In this document: positions 1 to 9,022 of the stretch, in pieces
Layout of the letters: every line of letters begins with the position of its first letter
Position numbering within the stretch: the first letter of the stretch is position 1
Origin: Stutzerimonas stutzeri
GTDB taxonomy: Bacteria > Pseudomonadota > Gammaproteobacteria > Pseudomonadales > Pseudomonadaceae
DNA length: 64,000 bases
Assembly: GCA_002345575.1 (NCBI GenBank)
Contig: DDVX01000004.1
Coordinates: forward strand, 62,001 to 126,000
Direction of reading: 5' to 3'
Program-made: the position numbers and the translations under genes
The notes under the pieces: model-generated
Told to the model about the DNA's origin: nothing
What the model saw: the letters and a program-made list of their open reading frames with translations, nothing else
Databases searched by the model: none

Positions 1-531
1 GATAGGCGCAAGGAACGCCGCCGTAATGGAGGTGCCAGACACCCAGCCATAAAGGATCATCGAGGCGCTGGGTGGTAACAAGAGCGCCAATACGGATGAG
101 CAAGCAACCAGGCTTGCCGCGTAGCCGCGGTCGTAGCCGTTCTCCACCATCCGCGGAATCATCGTGGTACCGATCGCCGCCACTGCCGAGGAAGCCATCC
201 CGGAAATAGCGCCAAACACGGCAGTGGCGAAAATGACCACCACCCCCAAGCCGCCTGGGAGCCGCCCCACAATCGACTCAGCCAGGTCGATGAGCCGGCC
301 GGCAATTCCGCCCCGGCTCATGATGGTCCCGGCGATGATGTACAGCGGGATGGCCAGCAATACCACCGACGATACCTGGCTGAATCCCGCGCTTACCAGA
401 AACGAAGCACCGCCAAAATTACCAACGCTGAACAGGAACAGCACAGCCGCAGCGAAGCACAGCGGAACCGGCAAGCCGATCACTAGCAACACGCAGAGAA
501 TCGCGGCGTCGATCAAAATGTACTCAAGCAT
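1..531 (-). CDS. TRAP transporter large permease (DctM), 3' part cut by window edge
   Basis: This is the large membrane subunit of a tripartite ATP-independent periplasmic (TRAP) transporter, which moves a carboxylate-bearing solute with sodium across the inner membrane. Only residues 1-177 are inside the window; the reading frame is open at base 1. The visible part starts MLEYILIDAAILCVLLVIG and is a run of hydrophobic helices with the G/S-rich loops usual for DctM, including GRLPGGLGVVVIFATAVFG and a later LLLPPSASMILYG. The ATG at 529-531 overlaps the end of the small permease gene by 8 bases (ATGCTTGA), so the two are translationally coupled. Family assignment is firm; the substrate cannot be read from this subunit. 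Confidence 0.9.
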   Translation of the reverse strand, partial: MLEYILIDAAILCVLLVIGLPVPLCFAAAVLFLFSVGNFGGASFLVSAGFSQVSSVVLLAIPLYIIAGTIMSRGGIAGRLIDLAESIVGRLPGGLGVVVIFATAVFGAISGMASSAVAAIGTTMIPRMVENGYDRGYAASLVACSSVLALLLPPSASMILYGWVSGTSITAAFLAPI

Positions 532-1042
532 GGGAGGCAGGACTCCGCTTCCAATTGACTATTAGCTCGATCAGGTCGGCAAAGAAATACAGCGTCATCA
601 GCGCGAGACCGACTGGCATCGCGAGTTGCGCGTAACCCACGGGGATATTGATTTCGTTGGACATCATGCCCAGCTGGAGCGACCAATTAGCCAAGCCCCA
701 AGCCCACATGGTCATCCAGCCGCAAAGCACGACCGACAGCGCGCAGACCAGGAGCCTGATCACGCGCTGCACGGTTTCACTGCTTATCACGACCTCTACC
801 AACGAGGCGGACATGTGGCCGCGCTGCTCGGCGCCAACTGCGGCGCCAAGGAAGTACAGCCACACCGCCACGTAGCAGGCGATTTCCTCGATTCCGAAGA
901 TCGCGGTTTGGAATACGTAGCGCGAAGTCACCTGCACGAAGATCAGGATGGTAATTGCGAGCCCGGACAGCACTACGAGCGAGCGCTGCAGGGCCACCTT
1001 CATCCGCCAGAGCCCTTTCAAAATACGAAGCACGTTCGACAT
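524..1042 (-). CDS. TRAP transporter small permease (DctQ)
   Basis: Small membrane subunit of the TRAP transporter, pairing with the large permease in the inner membrane. The 172-residue product has four predicted membrane helices, with the characteristic stretch RYVFQTAIFGIEEIACYVAV in the first half, and the usual length for DctQ. The start at 1042 has a good ribosome site (GAGGTT) a few bases upstream. It lies 29 bases after the solute-binding protein gene and overlaps the large permease start by 8 bases, so all three are one operon in the order P-Q-M. Confidence 0.92.
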   Translation of the reverse strand: MSNVLRILKGLWRMKVALQRSLVVLSGLAITILIFVQVTSRYVFQTAIFGIEEIACYVAVWLYFLGAAVGAEQRGHMSASLVEVVISSETVQRVIRLLVCALSVVLCGWMTMWAWGLANWSLQLGMMSNEINIPVGYAQLAMPVGLALMTLYFFADLIELIVNWKRSPASHA

Positions 1043-1071
1043 GGATTAACCTCGTTACAGGTGTCGCACCA

Positions 1072-2085
1072 TTAATCCAGCTGCAAGCCTTTGCGCAGCT
1101 TGCCCATAACCTCTTCACCCAGCTCACCAGCAATCTGGGGCCAGACATGTTCGCGAGTGAAAGCCGCCATCTGCTGCAACTCTTCAGGGGTCAGGCGCAC
1201 AACCGTGGCGCCGGCGGCTTCGAGCGCCTGGAGTTGGCGCTCATCAGCGGCCTGAACTTCATCGAAGCGTTTGGTCGAGATTTCCTGAGCGACGTCTACC
1301 AGCAATTTCTGGTCGGCTTCGGGCAATGACTGCAGGCGCTGAGCGTTCATTACGAACCAGGCCAGCTCTAGGTGATCGTTGTACTGCACCCAGGTTTTGG
1401 TGATGTCTTTGAAGTTGGTCAGGGTCATTTCGGGCGAGCCACCGATCTGGCCATCCACCACGCCTGTCTGCATGCCGGTGTACAGCTCTGCCCAAGGTAC
1501 CGTCGCGACCTGGAAGCCCATCTTTTCCATCAGTACCCGGTGAGTAGTGCCGCCCGGCCAGACGCGGATGCGCAGCTTCTTGTCCGCACCCGGCGTGGCG
1601 GGGTTGCTGACCTCTTTGGTAAAGCCCGCGCCGCCCATGCCGTCGCCGAATACGCCGAGCAGGCGCAGCCCCTGCTTCTGCATCAACCCATCGGCGATGT
1701 CATAGGCGAAACCACCGCGGCTGTAGGCGAACTTCGCCTCTTCATAAGTCGGGGCGATGTAGGGAAACCAGGCGATGGCCATACTACGGTCAAAATTCGT
1801 GGTGAGTGCCTGCAACCCGATATCGATGGCCCCCTGCATCAGCAAGCCATGAGTCTCGGTCCAGTCGCCTAGCTGGCTTGAGGGGTAGACGGTGATCTCG
1901 ATGCGCCCATCGCTGCGTGCCTTGACCTCATCGGCGAAAGTCTGAGCAGCTTTCCCTGCATCCGATTCGGCGCGGAACAGATGGGTCAATCGCAGGGAAG
2001 TCTCAGCTGCAAATGTGGGCACCGCACCCAGGGAAAGCACAGTCGCAGCCACCCCCAGGGCAAAGATTTTACGTAGAGTCTGCAT
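1072..2085 (-). CDS. TRAP transporter periplasmic solute-binding protein (DctP)
   Basis: Periplasmic binding protein that captures the substrate and delivers it to the DctQM permease. I start it at 2085 (337 residues, MQTLRKIFALG...) rather than at 2160. The codon at 2085 has a strong GGAGGT ribosome site and gives a clean signal peptide ending near TFAAE; the 25 residues before it are not secretory. The family signature region KLRIRVWPGGTTHRVLMEKM contains the arginine that in characterised DctP proteins forms a salt bridge with the ligand carboxylate, so a carboxylate ligand is likely. It is first in the operon and diverges from a MocR-type regulator. The ligand itself is unknown; the adjacent oxidase and RidA genes suggest an amino-acid-like compound. 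Confidence 0.93.
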   Translation of the reverse strand: MQTLRKIFALGVAATVLSLGAVPTFAAETSLRLTHLFRAESDAGKAAQTFADEVKARSDGRIEITVYPSSQLGDWTETHGLLMQGAIDIGLQALTTNFDRSMAIAWFPYIAPTYEEAKFAYSRGGFAYDIADGLMQKQGLRLLGVFGDGMGGAGFTKEVSNPATPGADKKLRIRVWPGGTTHRVLMEKMGFQVATVPWAELYTGMQTGVVDGQIGGSPEMTLTNFKDITKTWVQYNDHLELAWFVMNAQRLQSLPEADQKLLVDVAQEISTKRFDEVQAADERQLQALEAAGATVVRLTPEELQQMAAFTREHVWPQIAGELGEEVMGKLRKGLQLD

Positions 2086-2228
2086 AGAGACCTCCAAGGC
2101 TTTTGTCATTGGTATTGTAATGTGGACAAGCGATACAAGATCGCGCCATGGACAATACAACCATTACAATAGAAAGTTAGCAACCCTGAGTTTCCCTAGA
2201 AAAACAAAAAAAATCAGGTAATATTGCC
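2086..2228. promoter_or_regulatory. Divergent promoter region with ATACAA/ATTACAA repeats
   Basis: The 143-bp space between the divergent TRAP operon and the MocR-type regulator holds a perfect 10-bp inverted repeat, TATTGTAATG at 2113-2122 and CATTACAATA at 2162-2171. Between the arms are two direct copies of ATACAA, at 2133-2138 and 2155-2160, spaced 22 bp or two helical turns. MocR regulators such as GabR and PdxR are known to bind short direct repeats (ATACCA-like) on one face of the helix, so these are good candidate operators. That the neighbouring regulator binds here is an inference. Confidence 0.6.
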
Positions 2229-3677
2229 ATGACAACCAATACAACTAATCCTGAGACAACTTTAATGCTTGAAGCACTGCTCTCAGCTACCGAGACGGAT
2301 CTAGGCTCCGGAAATCGCTCAGAACCGCTTTATGAACAGCTTGCCAACTCGCTGGCAGAAGGCATCCGCTCCGGCCAGATAGCGCCAGGAGACAGGCTGC
2401 CGCCTCACCGCGAGCTCGCCAGCCGACTCAACGTCAACATCACCACGATCACGCGGGCGATGGCCAAGCTGCAGGAAGAGCATCTGATCGAGACGCGTCC
2501 GGGGCGCGGCACCCGAGTGGCCGCGCATCGCTCAAAGGAGTCGCAGTTCCAGTCAGCGCCTCGCAATGAGCCAGGCACCATCGACCTCAGCGTCAACCGG
2601 CCGGCCACCGATGCCTACAACCATGTGCTAGCAGCCCTGCTGCCCGAACTGTCCAAAGATCCTCGCTTTGATTCGATGAAGGACTATCACCCTTCCGAAG
2701 GGCCCGCGTGGGCACGTGAGGCGGCGGCGTTCTGGTTACGCCAGCAGGGGCTGGGCGCGACTGCTTCACAGGTGATCATGTGCGACGGAGCGCAGCATGG
2801 GTTGGCACTGGCTCTCCGAGCCATCGCCGAGCCAGGGGATACAGTGCTCGCCGACAACGTCACCTACCAAGGCATAGCTGCCCTGTGCCGGACACTGGAT
2901 CTGAATTTGGTGGGCGTGCACACCGACGATCGCGGCATGGACCCACAAGCCTTACGCCAGGCCTGCAGGGAGCACATGCCGCGCGTGGTATTTCTGGTGA
3001 GCTCGATCCAGAACCCGACAGCGATCACGCTCGATGAAGAGCGCCGGGACGAACTGGCTGCGGTAATCGAAGAAGCCGGGGTGTTACTGATAGAGGACGA
3101 CGTTTACCGCCCTCTGCTTGATGACTCGCCCGCTCCGCTGGCGCGCCGCCTGCCCGAACAGACGCTGTACCTCACCTCGCTGTCTAAGTGTGTGGCCCCA
3201 GGCCTGCGCATTGGCTTCATGCTTGCGCCCCCAAACCTGGTATCAGACATGAGCACCAGCCTGCGGGTGGACTGCTGGAGCATCTCGCCGCTCTCGGCAC
3301 TGGTCGCCACACGGCTCATCGAAAGCGGGAAAGCCCGCGATCTCGTCGTGGTTCAGCGAGAGGAGCTACGTGCCCGCCAAGCAATGCTTCAACAAGCAAT
3401 GGCTGGGCTTGATGTGCGCAGCGGCGCCACAGCTCCACATGCATGGCTGACCCTTCCAGACGTTTGGCGCGACGCAAACTTCAGCCAGCACTGCTTAGCG
3501 AACGGGGTCGCCGTGCTACCCGGTTCCGCCTTCAGCATCGACCCTGCGCACGCGCCAAACGCCGTACGCATCAACCTTTCTGCTGCGCCCACGCGCGAAC
3601 AGCTCGCGCGCGCATTGGAAGTCATTGCCCGCCTGGCCAGTAGCGGCCCGGTCCCACACTCCATGGATCCATCATGA
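2229..3677 (+). CDS. MocR-family regulator (GntR winged helix fused to aminotransferase-like domain)
   Basis: Transcription factor of the GntR/MocR class, 482 residues. The N-terminal winged-helix DNA-binding domain (about residues 28-105) carries the GntR pattern PLYEQLANSLAEGIRSGQI and RLPPHRELASRLNVNITT. The rest is a fold-type I aminotransferase domain that normally binds pyridoxal phosphate; the likely Schiff-base lysine is K320 in SLSKCVAPGLRIGF. Such proteins sense an amine or amino acid through the cofactor and control adjacent transport or catabolic genes. It is divergent from the TRAP operon and its stop overlaps the start of the following oxidase by ATGA, so it probably controls both sides. 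The effector is unknown. Confidence 0.92.
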   Translation: MTTNTTNPETTLMLEALLSATETDLGSGNRSEPLYEQLANSLAEGIRSGQIAPGDRLPPHRELASRLNVNITTITRAMAKLQEEHLIETRPGRGTRVAAHRSKESQFQSAPRNEPGTIDLSVNRPATDAYNHVLAALLPELSKDPRFDSMKDYHPSEGPAWAREAAAFWLRQQGLGATASQVIMCDGAQHGLALALRAIAEPGDTVLADNVTYQGIAALCRTLDLNLVGVHTDDRGMDPQALRQACREHMPRVVFLVSSIQNPTAITLDEERRDELAAVIEEAGVLLIEDDVYRPLLDDSPAPLARRLPEQTLYLTSLSKCVAPGLRIGFMLAPPNLVSDMSTSLRVDCWSISPLSALVATRLIESGKARDLVVVQREELRARQAMLQQAMAGLDVRSGATAPHAWLTLPDVWRDANFSQHCLANGVAVLPGSAFSIDPAHAPNAVRINLSAAPTREQLARALEVIARLASSGPVPHSMDPS

Positions 3678-4921
3678 ACCAGACACGCAACGAGATCGTC
3701 GTAATCGGTGGTGGCGCGGTAGGCGTCGCCTGCGCCCTCTGGCTGCGTCGCGACGGCCACCAGGTTGTCCTGCTCGAGCCCGGAGACATTGCCGGCGAAT
3801 GCTCCTATGGCAATGCCAGCACTTTCGCAGAATATGCTTGCTCACCCATCGCCAACCCCTCGGTGTGGTCGAACTTGCCGAGCCTGCTTTTCTCACAGGA
3901 CTCGCCATTCGTAATCCGCTGGTCGCGCCTGCCGCAGCTGATGCCCTGGCTTGTGCGCTTCATGGGCCAGTGCACCGAAGAAAAAGCAAAGACCAACGCA
4001 ACGCGCCTGGCTCGACTGCTACGCCAAACATATTCCGGCTACGAGCCACTGCTCGATGATGCGCCATTAGCGCGCGAGCTAGTCCGTAACGATGGCTGCC
4101 TTTATGCGTACACCACGCCAAAGGGCTTGCGTGGCGCTCAGGCTGACATCGAACAGCGCCGCTCGCTGGGTATAGAGCAGGAGGTGCTAGATGCGGCCGG
4201 TGTCGAGGCGCTGGAGCCGGCGATGGCCGGGCAGAGCGTCGGCGGCGTGCTGTTTCCACGATCCTGCCACCTACGCGACACCCAGGGTTTCATTCAAGCA
4301 CTCGCCGCTCCAATGGTCGCGGACGGCAGCCTTCGCCGTGGTCGCGCGCTGCGCCTGCAATCGTGCAGCGACGGCGTGCACATCCATTGCGAGGACGGCA
4401 GCACGCTAGTGGCCGACCGCGTCGTGCTAGCTGCGGGAGCCTGGTCAACGCAACTTGCTGCGTCTCTGGGTGAAAAAATACCCATGGACACTGAGCGCGG
4501 CTATCACGTCGAGTTCGAACTCGGCCGCGAGCTATTGACGCGCCCAACCTGCCCAGTCGAGAGCGCCTTTTACATGACGCCCCTCGCTAACGGTCGGCTA
4601 CGTGCCGCTGGCACGGTTGAGCTTGGCTCGCTACGCGACCCGCTCAATCCCGCGCGTATCCGCTATATCGAGGAGCGCGTGCGCAAGGTGCTGAATATTG
4701 ACGCACCTGTGAGCCATCGCTGGATGGGTTTTCGCCCAACATTGCCTGACTGCGTCCCAGTGATCGGCCCCAGCCGGGAAGACGCTCGTGTGATCCATGC
4801 CTTCGGCCATCAGCACCTTGGTATCACCCTGGCAGGAGCCACAGGCGAGCTCGTCGCCGCCCATGTGCGCGGGCAGGCGCCCGAGTGGCTGGGCGAGTAC
4901 AGCGCCTCACGCTTTCGTTAA
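3674..4921 (+). CDS. DadA-like FAD-dependent amino-acid/amine oxidase
   Basis: A 415-residue flavoenzyme of the DAO/DadA superfamily (D-amino acid dehydrogenase, glycine oxidase and relatives). The N-terminal dinucleotide fold is clear (IVVIGGGAVGVACALWL, glycines at about 12-17), and the C-terminal FAD contact region is seen as MGFRPTLPDCVPVIG followed by HAFGHQHLGITLAGATG. Family members oxidise an amino acid or secondary amine to an imino acid, which hydrolyses to a keto acid and ammonia. It is translationally coupled (ATGA) to the MocR-type regulator and followed by a RidA gene that would remove the reactive imine. I read it as the catabolic enzyme for the compound imported by the adjacent TRAP transporter. 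Substrate not determined. Confidence 0.9.
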   Translation: MNQTRNEIVVIGGGAVGVACALWLRRDGHQVVLLEPGDIAGECSYGNASTFAEYACSPIANPSVWSNLPSLLFSQDSPFVIRWSRLPQLMPWLVRFMGQCTEEKAKTNATRLARLLRQTYSGYEPLLDDAPLARELVRNDGCLYAYTTPKGLRGAQADIEQRRSLGIEQEVLDAAGVEALEPAMAGQSVGGVLFPRSCHLRDTQGFIQALAAPMVADGSLRRGRALRLQSCSDGVHIHCEDGSTLVADRVVLAAGAWSTQLAASLGEKIPMDTERGYHVEFELGRELLTRPTCPVESAFYMTPLANGRLRAAGTVELGSLRDPLNPARIRYIEERVRKVLNIDAPVSHRWMGFRPTLPDCVPVIGPSREDARVIHAFGHQHLGITLAGATGELVAAHVRGQAPEWLGEYSASRFR

Positions 4922-4946
4922 AACTCTCTTTACTTAGGAAAATGCC

Positions 4947-5303
4947 ATGAGCATCAAACGTCTTCACACCAACTCTCGCATGAGCCAGATCGTGATGCAC
5001 AACAACACGGTATATCTGGCCGGCCAAGTTGGCGAAAAAGGCGCCAGTGTCGCCGACCAAACCCGTCAGACACTGGCTAGCGTTGAGCGGCTGCTTGCCG
5101 AGGCAGGCTCATCTCCCCAGCACATCCTTCAGGCCGTCATTTGGCTTGCCGACATGAAGGATTTTGAAGAAATGAACGCCGTCTGGGATGCCTGGGTGCC
5201 CGCAGGCCATGCACCTGCAAGAGCCTGTGGCGAAGCTCGCCTAGCCGAACCCGGCTATCTGGTGGAGGTGATTATCACCGCCGTTGTTACTGATCCTGCT
5301 TGA
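4947..5303 (+). CDS. RidA/YjgF/UK114-family reactive imine deaminase
   Basis: A 118-residue Rid-family protein. These small trimeric enzymes hydrolyse 2-imino acids or enamines that leak from flavin or pyridoxal-phosphate enzymes. The characteristic region HAPARACGEARLAEPGYLVE keeps the arginine (R92) that in RidA contacts the substrate carboxylate; ILQAVIWLADMKDFEEMNAV is the typical central helix. The gene lies 25 bases after the DadA-like oxidase with an AGGAAA ribosome site, as expected for an imine-scavenging partner of that oxidase. Which Rid subgroup it belongs to cannot be settled by eye. Confidence 0.9.
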   Translation: MSIKRLHTNSRMSQIVMHNNTVYLAGQVGEKGASVADQTRQTLASVERLLAEAGSSPQHILQAVIWLADMKDFEEMNAVWDAWVPAGHAPARACGEARLAEPGYLVEVIITAVVTDPA

Positions 5304-5870
5304 TCTAGTTACTGGAGCGCCTGTTCCTCCAAGCCCCGCTACGGCAGCTATCCCGGTGGCGTTTCGCGCCGCCGGTGAACCTTCGTCAACCTCGCTGGTT
5401 AACGGTGAGGTCATCGCAAAGTTTCCGCGCTTAGGTGCGGATATCAGGGCTTCGATGCCACCAATGCCGCGACTGAAGCCTGGGGCAAGACCTCTGTGGA
5501 CCGAATCAGATCCTGCTGAAGTTACCGTTCCCACCAAGCTAACCTGGCTCTAACGCAGCCGGGGCACTCTGCTGATCAATGACGTCGGTGCAAAGGCTTG
5601 CCTTACGTATCTCCGTCTATCTATTGCCTCACTCACCTCATACACAAGCTCAGCTGCCCTAGCCTTCTGTGCAGGCACCGCATGACCAACCAGCGACTCG
5701 ACCGCAGCACCGATCTCCGCGACGGCGGCAAAAGCTCTGCACGAGCCTAATAACCAAATCTTATATAAACAGCAATAAAGGTTCCTAGACACTCTAAATC
5801 CAGGCATCTATGGTGCGCCGCTGGGCCGGTTATCTGGCTCGCTTCTGTTGTCGGTACGCTAAGGAAATCC
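5304..5870. other. 567-bp region without a recognisable gene
   Basis: No convincing gene here. Short open frames exist (plus strand 5284-5553 and minus strands 5241-5537 and 5550-5807) but none resembles a known family or has a ribosome site. The second half, around 5740-5810, is visibly more A/T-rich than the flanking genes. It may hold decayed coding sequence and the promoter of the downstream carrier; I cannot identify the source. Confidence 0.5.
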
Positions 5871-7664
5871 ATGCTCCCTGAATCGCTGCAGCTTTATTTC
5901 GTCTGCGCCTTGCTGGTATGGGTACTGGTGTCTTTCGTGCGCGAGAGCTGGAGCCCGGACATCGTGGTGGCGATCGCGGTGGCGGTATTGCTGGCCGCGC
6001 AACTGCTGGCGCCGGCCGAAGTGCTTGGTGTGCTGTCGAACTCGGCGCCGGTAACCATCGCCTGCATGTTCGTGATTTCCGCGGCGCTGGAGCGAACTGG
6101 CTGTATCGATACGCTGGGCAACTGGCTGGGCGATCTGGTCGGCACCAGCCCCACCCGCGTACTGGCCGGCCTGACGATTACCGCGCTGGTGATTTCTGCC
6201 TTTCTCAACAACACCCCGGTGGTGGCGATTCTTACGCCCGTGGCCATTTCGCTGGCCAGGCGCGCCGGCACTACGCCGTCCAAGCTGCTAATTCCGCTGT
6301 CCTACGCAACAATCCTCGGCGGCTCGCTGACAATGATCGGCACCTCAACCAACATTCTGGTCGATGGCGTCGCGCGTAAGGCTGGATTAGAGCCTTTTGG
6401 CATGTTCGAGATCACCGGCGCAGGGCTGATTCTTGCGGCGGTCGGGATGGTTTACATGCTGACGCTGGGCAAACGCCTTCTGCCCGAACGCGACACGCTC
6501 TCCAAGCTGATCGGCCCGCGCCTGGACCGTACCTTCATGACCGAGCTGCGCGTACCCTTCGGCTCCCCAGTGATCGGCAAGAGCATCAATGAGGCCAACC
6601 TCAATGGCGGCAGCGGCCTGCAGGTATTGCAGATCAATCGCGGCACCAACATGTTCAGCCGCCCAGAACATGATTTCGCATTGCATGCGGGAGATCTGCT
6701 AATCATCCACGGGCAGGTCAAGGACGTGGTCGATCTGCGCGGCAGCGGCCACCTCGCGTTCAGCCGCAGCGATGCCTTCGAAACCATCAGCAGCGATGAC
6801 GTGACCCTGGTCGAAGCCATCGTCGGTCGTGATTCGCGCTTCAGCCACCGCCCCATGCGCGATCTCGACCTGTCGGCCCGCTACGGCATCAACGTGCTGG
6901 CCGTGCACCGTCAGGATGAAAACATTCAGGGCAATTTCGACGACTTCGAGCTGCAGTTCGGCGACGTCATGCTGGTGGAAGGCTCGTCGCCGCAGATCAA
7001 GCGTTTTGCCGACAACGGGGGGCTGATTAGCCTAAACACCGTGCAGGAGCGCGCCTACCGCCGCGAAAAAGCACCCATCGCGATCATCATTACCATGGCG
7101 GTGATGCTGCTGGCGGCGCTGGGCGTGATGCCCATCGAGGGTCTGGCGATCATAGGCGCGGCAGTCGTGCTGGCGACCCGATGCCTGGACGTCGAGGACG
7201 CCTACAAGGCAGTGGACTGGAAGATTCTCAGCCTGATCTTCGGCATGCTGGCGATCAGCGTAGCCATGGACAAGGTCGGGCTGGTGGAGCTGATCGTGTC
7301 CAACGTGGTCACCCTGACACCCTGTGCCGGCCCGCTGTTTATGCTGTCGTTCATTTACTTTTTTACCTCGACCCTCACCGAGGTGCTGTCGAACAACGCC
7401 GTCGCTGTGCTGGTTACGCCCATCGCCATTGGCCTGGCGCAGCAGTTCGGTATCGACCCACGCGCCTTCGTGGTGGCAGTAATGTTCGCCGCCAGCGCCA
7501 GCTTCGCGACACCCATTGGCTACCAGACCAACACTTTCGTCTATACCGCTGGCGGCTATCGCTTCAACGATTTCGTGAAGGTCGGCTTACCCCTGAACAT
7601 CCTGCTCTGGGGCGCGGCAACACTGGTGATCCCCTGGTTCTGGCCGCTGACGCCGGTGCTGTAA
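5871..7664 (+). CDS. SLC13/DASS-type carrier with two internal RCK_C (TrkA-C) domains
   Basis: Inner-membrane anion carrier of 597 residues. N-terminal helices (residues 1-205) and C-terminal helices (about 395-597) flank a soluble insert with two TrkA-C-like domains (roughly 215-300 and 305-385; motifs ELRVPFGSPVIGKSINEANL and EAIVGRDSRFSHRPMRDLDL). The membrane half-repeats carry the carrier signatures SAFLNNTPVVAILTPVAISL and EVLSNNAVAVLVTPIAIGL, and the sodium/solute motif GTSTNILVDG. Members move sulfate, di- or tricarboxylates or other anions; the RCK_C form resembles YfbS and bacterial sulfate/citrate permease relatives. The start has an AAGGAA site. With metY next door a sulfur-containing anion is conceivable, but that is only context. 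Confidence 0.88.
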   Translation: MLPESLQLYFVCALLVWVLVSFVRESWSPDIVVAIAVAVLLAAQLLAPAEVLGVLSNSAPVTIACMFVISAALERTGCIDTLGNWLGDLVGTSPTRVLAGLTITALVISAFLNNTPVVAILTPVAISLARRAGTTPSKLLIPLSYATILGGSLTMIGTSTNILVDGVARKAGLEPFGMFEITGAGLILAAVGMVYMLTLGKRLLPERDTLSKLIGPRLDRTFMTELRVPFGSPVIGKSINEANLNGGSGLQVLQINRGTNMFSRPEHDFALHAGDLLIIHGQVKDVVDLRGSGHLAFSRSDAFETISSDDVTLVEAIVGRDSRFSHRPMRDLDLSARYGINVLAVHRQDENIQGNFDDFELQFGDVMLVEGSSPQIKRFADNGGLISLNTVQERAYRREKAPIAIIITMAVMLLAALGVMPIEGLAIIGAAVVLATRCLDVEDAYKAVDWKILSLIFGMLAISVAMDKVGLVELIVSNVVTLTPCAGPLFMLSFIYFFTSTLTEVLSNNAVAVLVTPIAIGLAQQFGIDPRAFVVAVMFAASASFATPIGYQTNTFVYTAGGYRFNDFVKVGLPLNILLWGAATLVIPWFWPLTPVL

Positions 7665-7744
7665 CAGGGCTTGCCCTAGGTCATTGATTCCCCCGACGTT
7701 TGATTCCATGCTCATGGCATCCCTTCCAAGAACAAGGAACACGC

Positions 7745-9022
7745 ATGAAACTGGAAACCCTGGCCATTCACGCCGGCTATAGCCCTGACCCGACCACCAA
7801 GGCCGTGGCCGTACCGATCTACCAGACCACTTCCTACGCCTTCGACAGCACCCAGCATGGCGCCGATCTGTTCGACCTGAAGGTGCCAGGCAACATCTAT
7901 ACGCGCATCATGAACCCCACCAACGACGTGTTAGAGCAGCGCGTCGCGGCACTGGAAGGGGGCGTTGCGGCGCTGGCGGTGGCCTCTGGCATGGCGGCGA
8001 TCACCTACGCCATCCAGACCATCGCCGAAGCCGGCGACAACATCGTCTCGGTGGCCAAGCTCTATGGCGGCACTTACAACCTGTTCGCTCACACCCTGCC
8101 GCGCCAGGGCATCAAAGTGCGTTTCGCCCCTCATGACGACATCGCGGCGCTGGAAGCACTGATCGACGACCGTACCAAGGCGGTGTTCTGCGAATCCATC
8201 GGCAACCCGGCGGGCAACATCATCGACATCCAAGCCCTGGCCGACGCCGCACACCGCCATGGCGTGCCGCTGATCGTCGATAACACCGTGGCCACTCCCA
8301 TCCTCTGCCGCCCCTTCGAGCATGGCGCCGATATCGTCGTGCATTCGCTGACCAAGTACATGGGCGGCCACGGCACCAGCATCGGCGGCATCGTGGTGGA
8401 TTCCGGCAAATTCCCATGGGCCGAGAACAAGGAACGCTTCGCGCTGCTCAACACCCCGGACGCCTCCTACCACGGCGTCACCTATACCGAGGCCTTCGGC
8501 CCCGCAGCCTTTATCGGCCGCTGCCGCGTGGTGCCACTGCGCAACATGGGCGCGGCGCTATCACCGTTTAACGCTTTTCTGATTCTGCAGGGGCTGGAAA
8601 CCCTGGCGCTGCGCATGGAGCGCCACTGCGAGAACGCGCTGAAGGTTGCCGACTACCTGCAACGACATCCGCAGGTGGAATGGGTCAAGTACGCCGGCCT
8701 GGCAGATCATCCCGAGCACGCCCTGGCGCAGCGCTATACCGGTGGCAAACCTGCTTCGATCCTATCCTTCGGCATCAAGGGTGGCTTCGATGCCGGTGCA
8801 CGCTTCATCGATGCTCTCAATCTGGTGGTGCGCCTGGTAAACATTGGCGATGCCAAATCCCTTGCCTGCCATCCGGCCTCGACCACCCACCGCCAGCTCA
8901 ACGATGAAGAACTGGAAAAGGCCGGCGTGCCCCGTGACATGGTGCGGCTGTCCATCGGCATCGAGCATATCGACGACATCCTCGCCGACCTGTCCCAGGC
9001 GCTGGAAGCTTTCAAGGGCTGA
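7745..9022 (+). CDS. metY: O-acetylhomoserine sulfhydrylase (homocysteine synthase)
   Basis: Pyridoxal-phosphate enzyme of the Cys/Met metabolism family that makes homocysteine from O-acetylhomoserine and sulfide in methionine synthesis. I start it at 7745 (425 residues, MKLETLAIHAGYSPDP), which has an AAGGAAC ribosome site and matches the usual MetY length; the upstream extension to 7700 is not conserved-looking. Family marks are VPIYQTTSYAFDS, YTRIMNPTNDVLE, the cofactor lysine K204 in HSLTKYMGGHGTSIGG, and the C-terminal SLACHPASTTH. A hairpin followed by T residues begins directly at its stop codon, so it is probably monocistronic. Confidence 0.95.
   Translation: MKLETLAIHAGYSPDPTTKAVAVPIYQTTSYAFDSTQHGADLFDLKVPGNIYTRIMNPTNDVLEQRVAALEGGVAALAVASGMAAITYAIQTIAEAGDNIVSVAKLYGGTYNLFAHTLPRQGIKVRFAPHDDIAALEALIDDRTKAVFCESIGNPAGNIIDIQALADAAHRHGVPLIVDNTVATPILCRPFEHGADIVVHSLTKYMGGHGTSIGGIVVDSGKFPWAENKERFALLNTPDASYHGVTYTEAFGPAAFIGRCRVVPLRNMGAALSPFNAFLILQGLETLALRMERHCENALKVADYLQRHPQVEWVKYAGLADHPEHALAQRYTGGKPASILSFGIKGGFDAGARFIDALNLVVRLVNIGDAKSLACHPASTTHRQLNDEELEKAGVPRDMVRLSIGIEHIDDILADLSQALEAFKG

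Noticed and set aside
5284..5807. Small frames in the gap before the SLC13 carrier
   Set aside because: No family resemblance, no ribosome site, and mutually exclusive overlapping frames; treated as non-coding.
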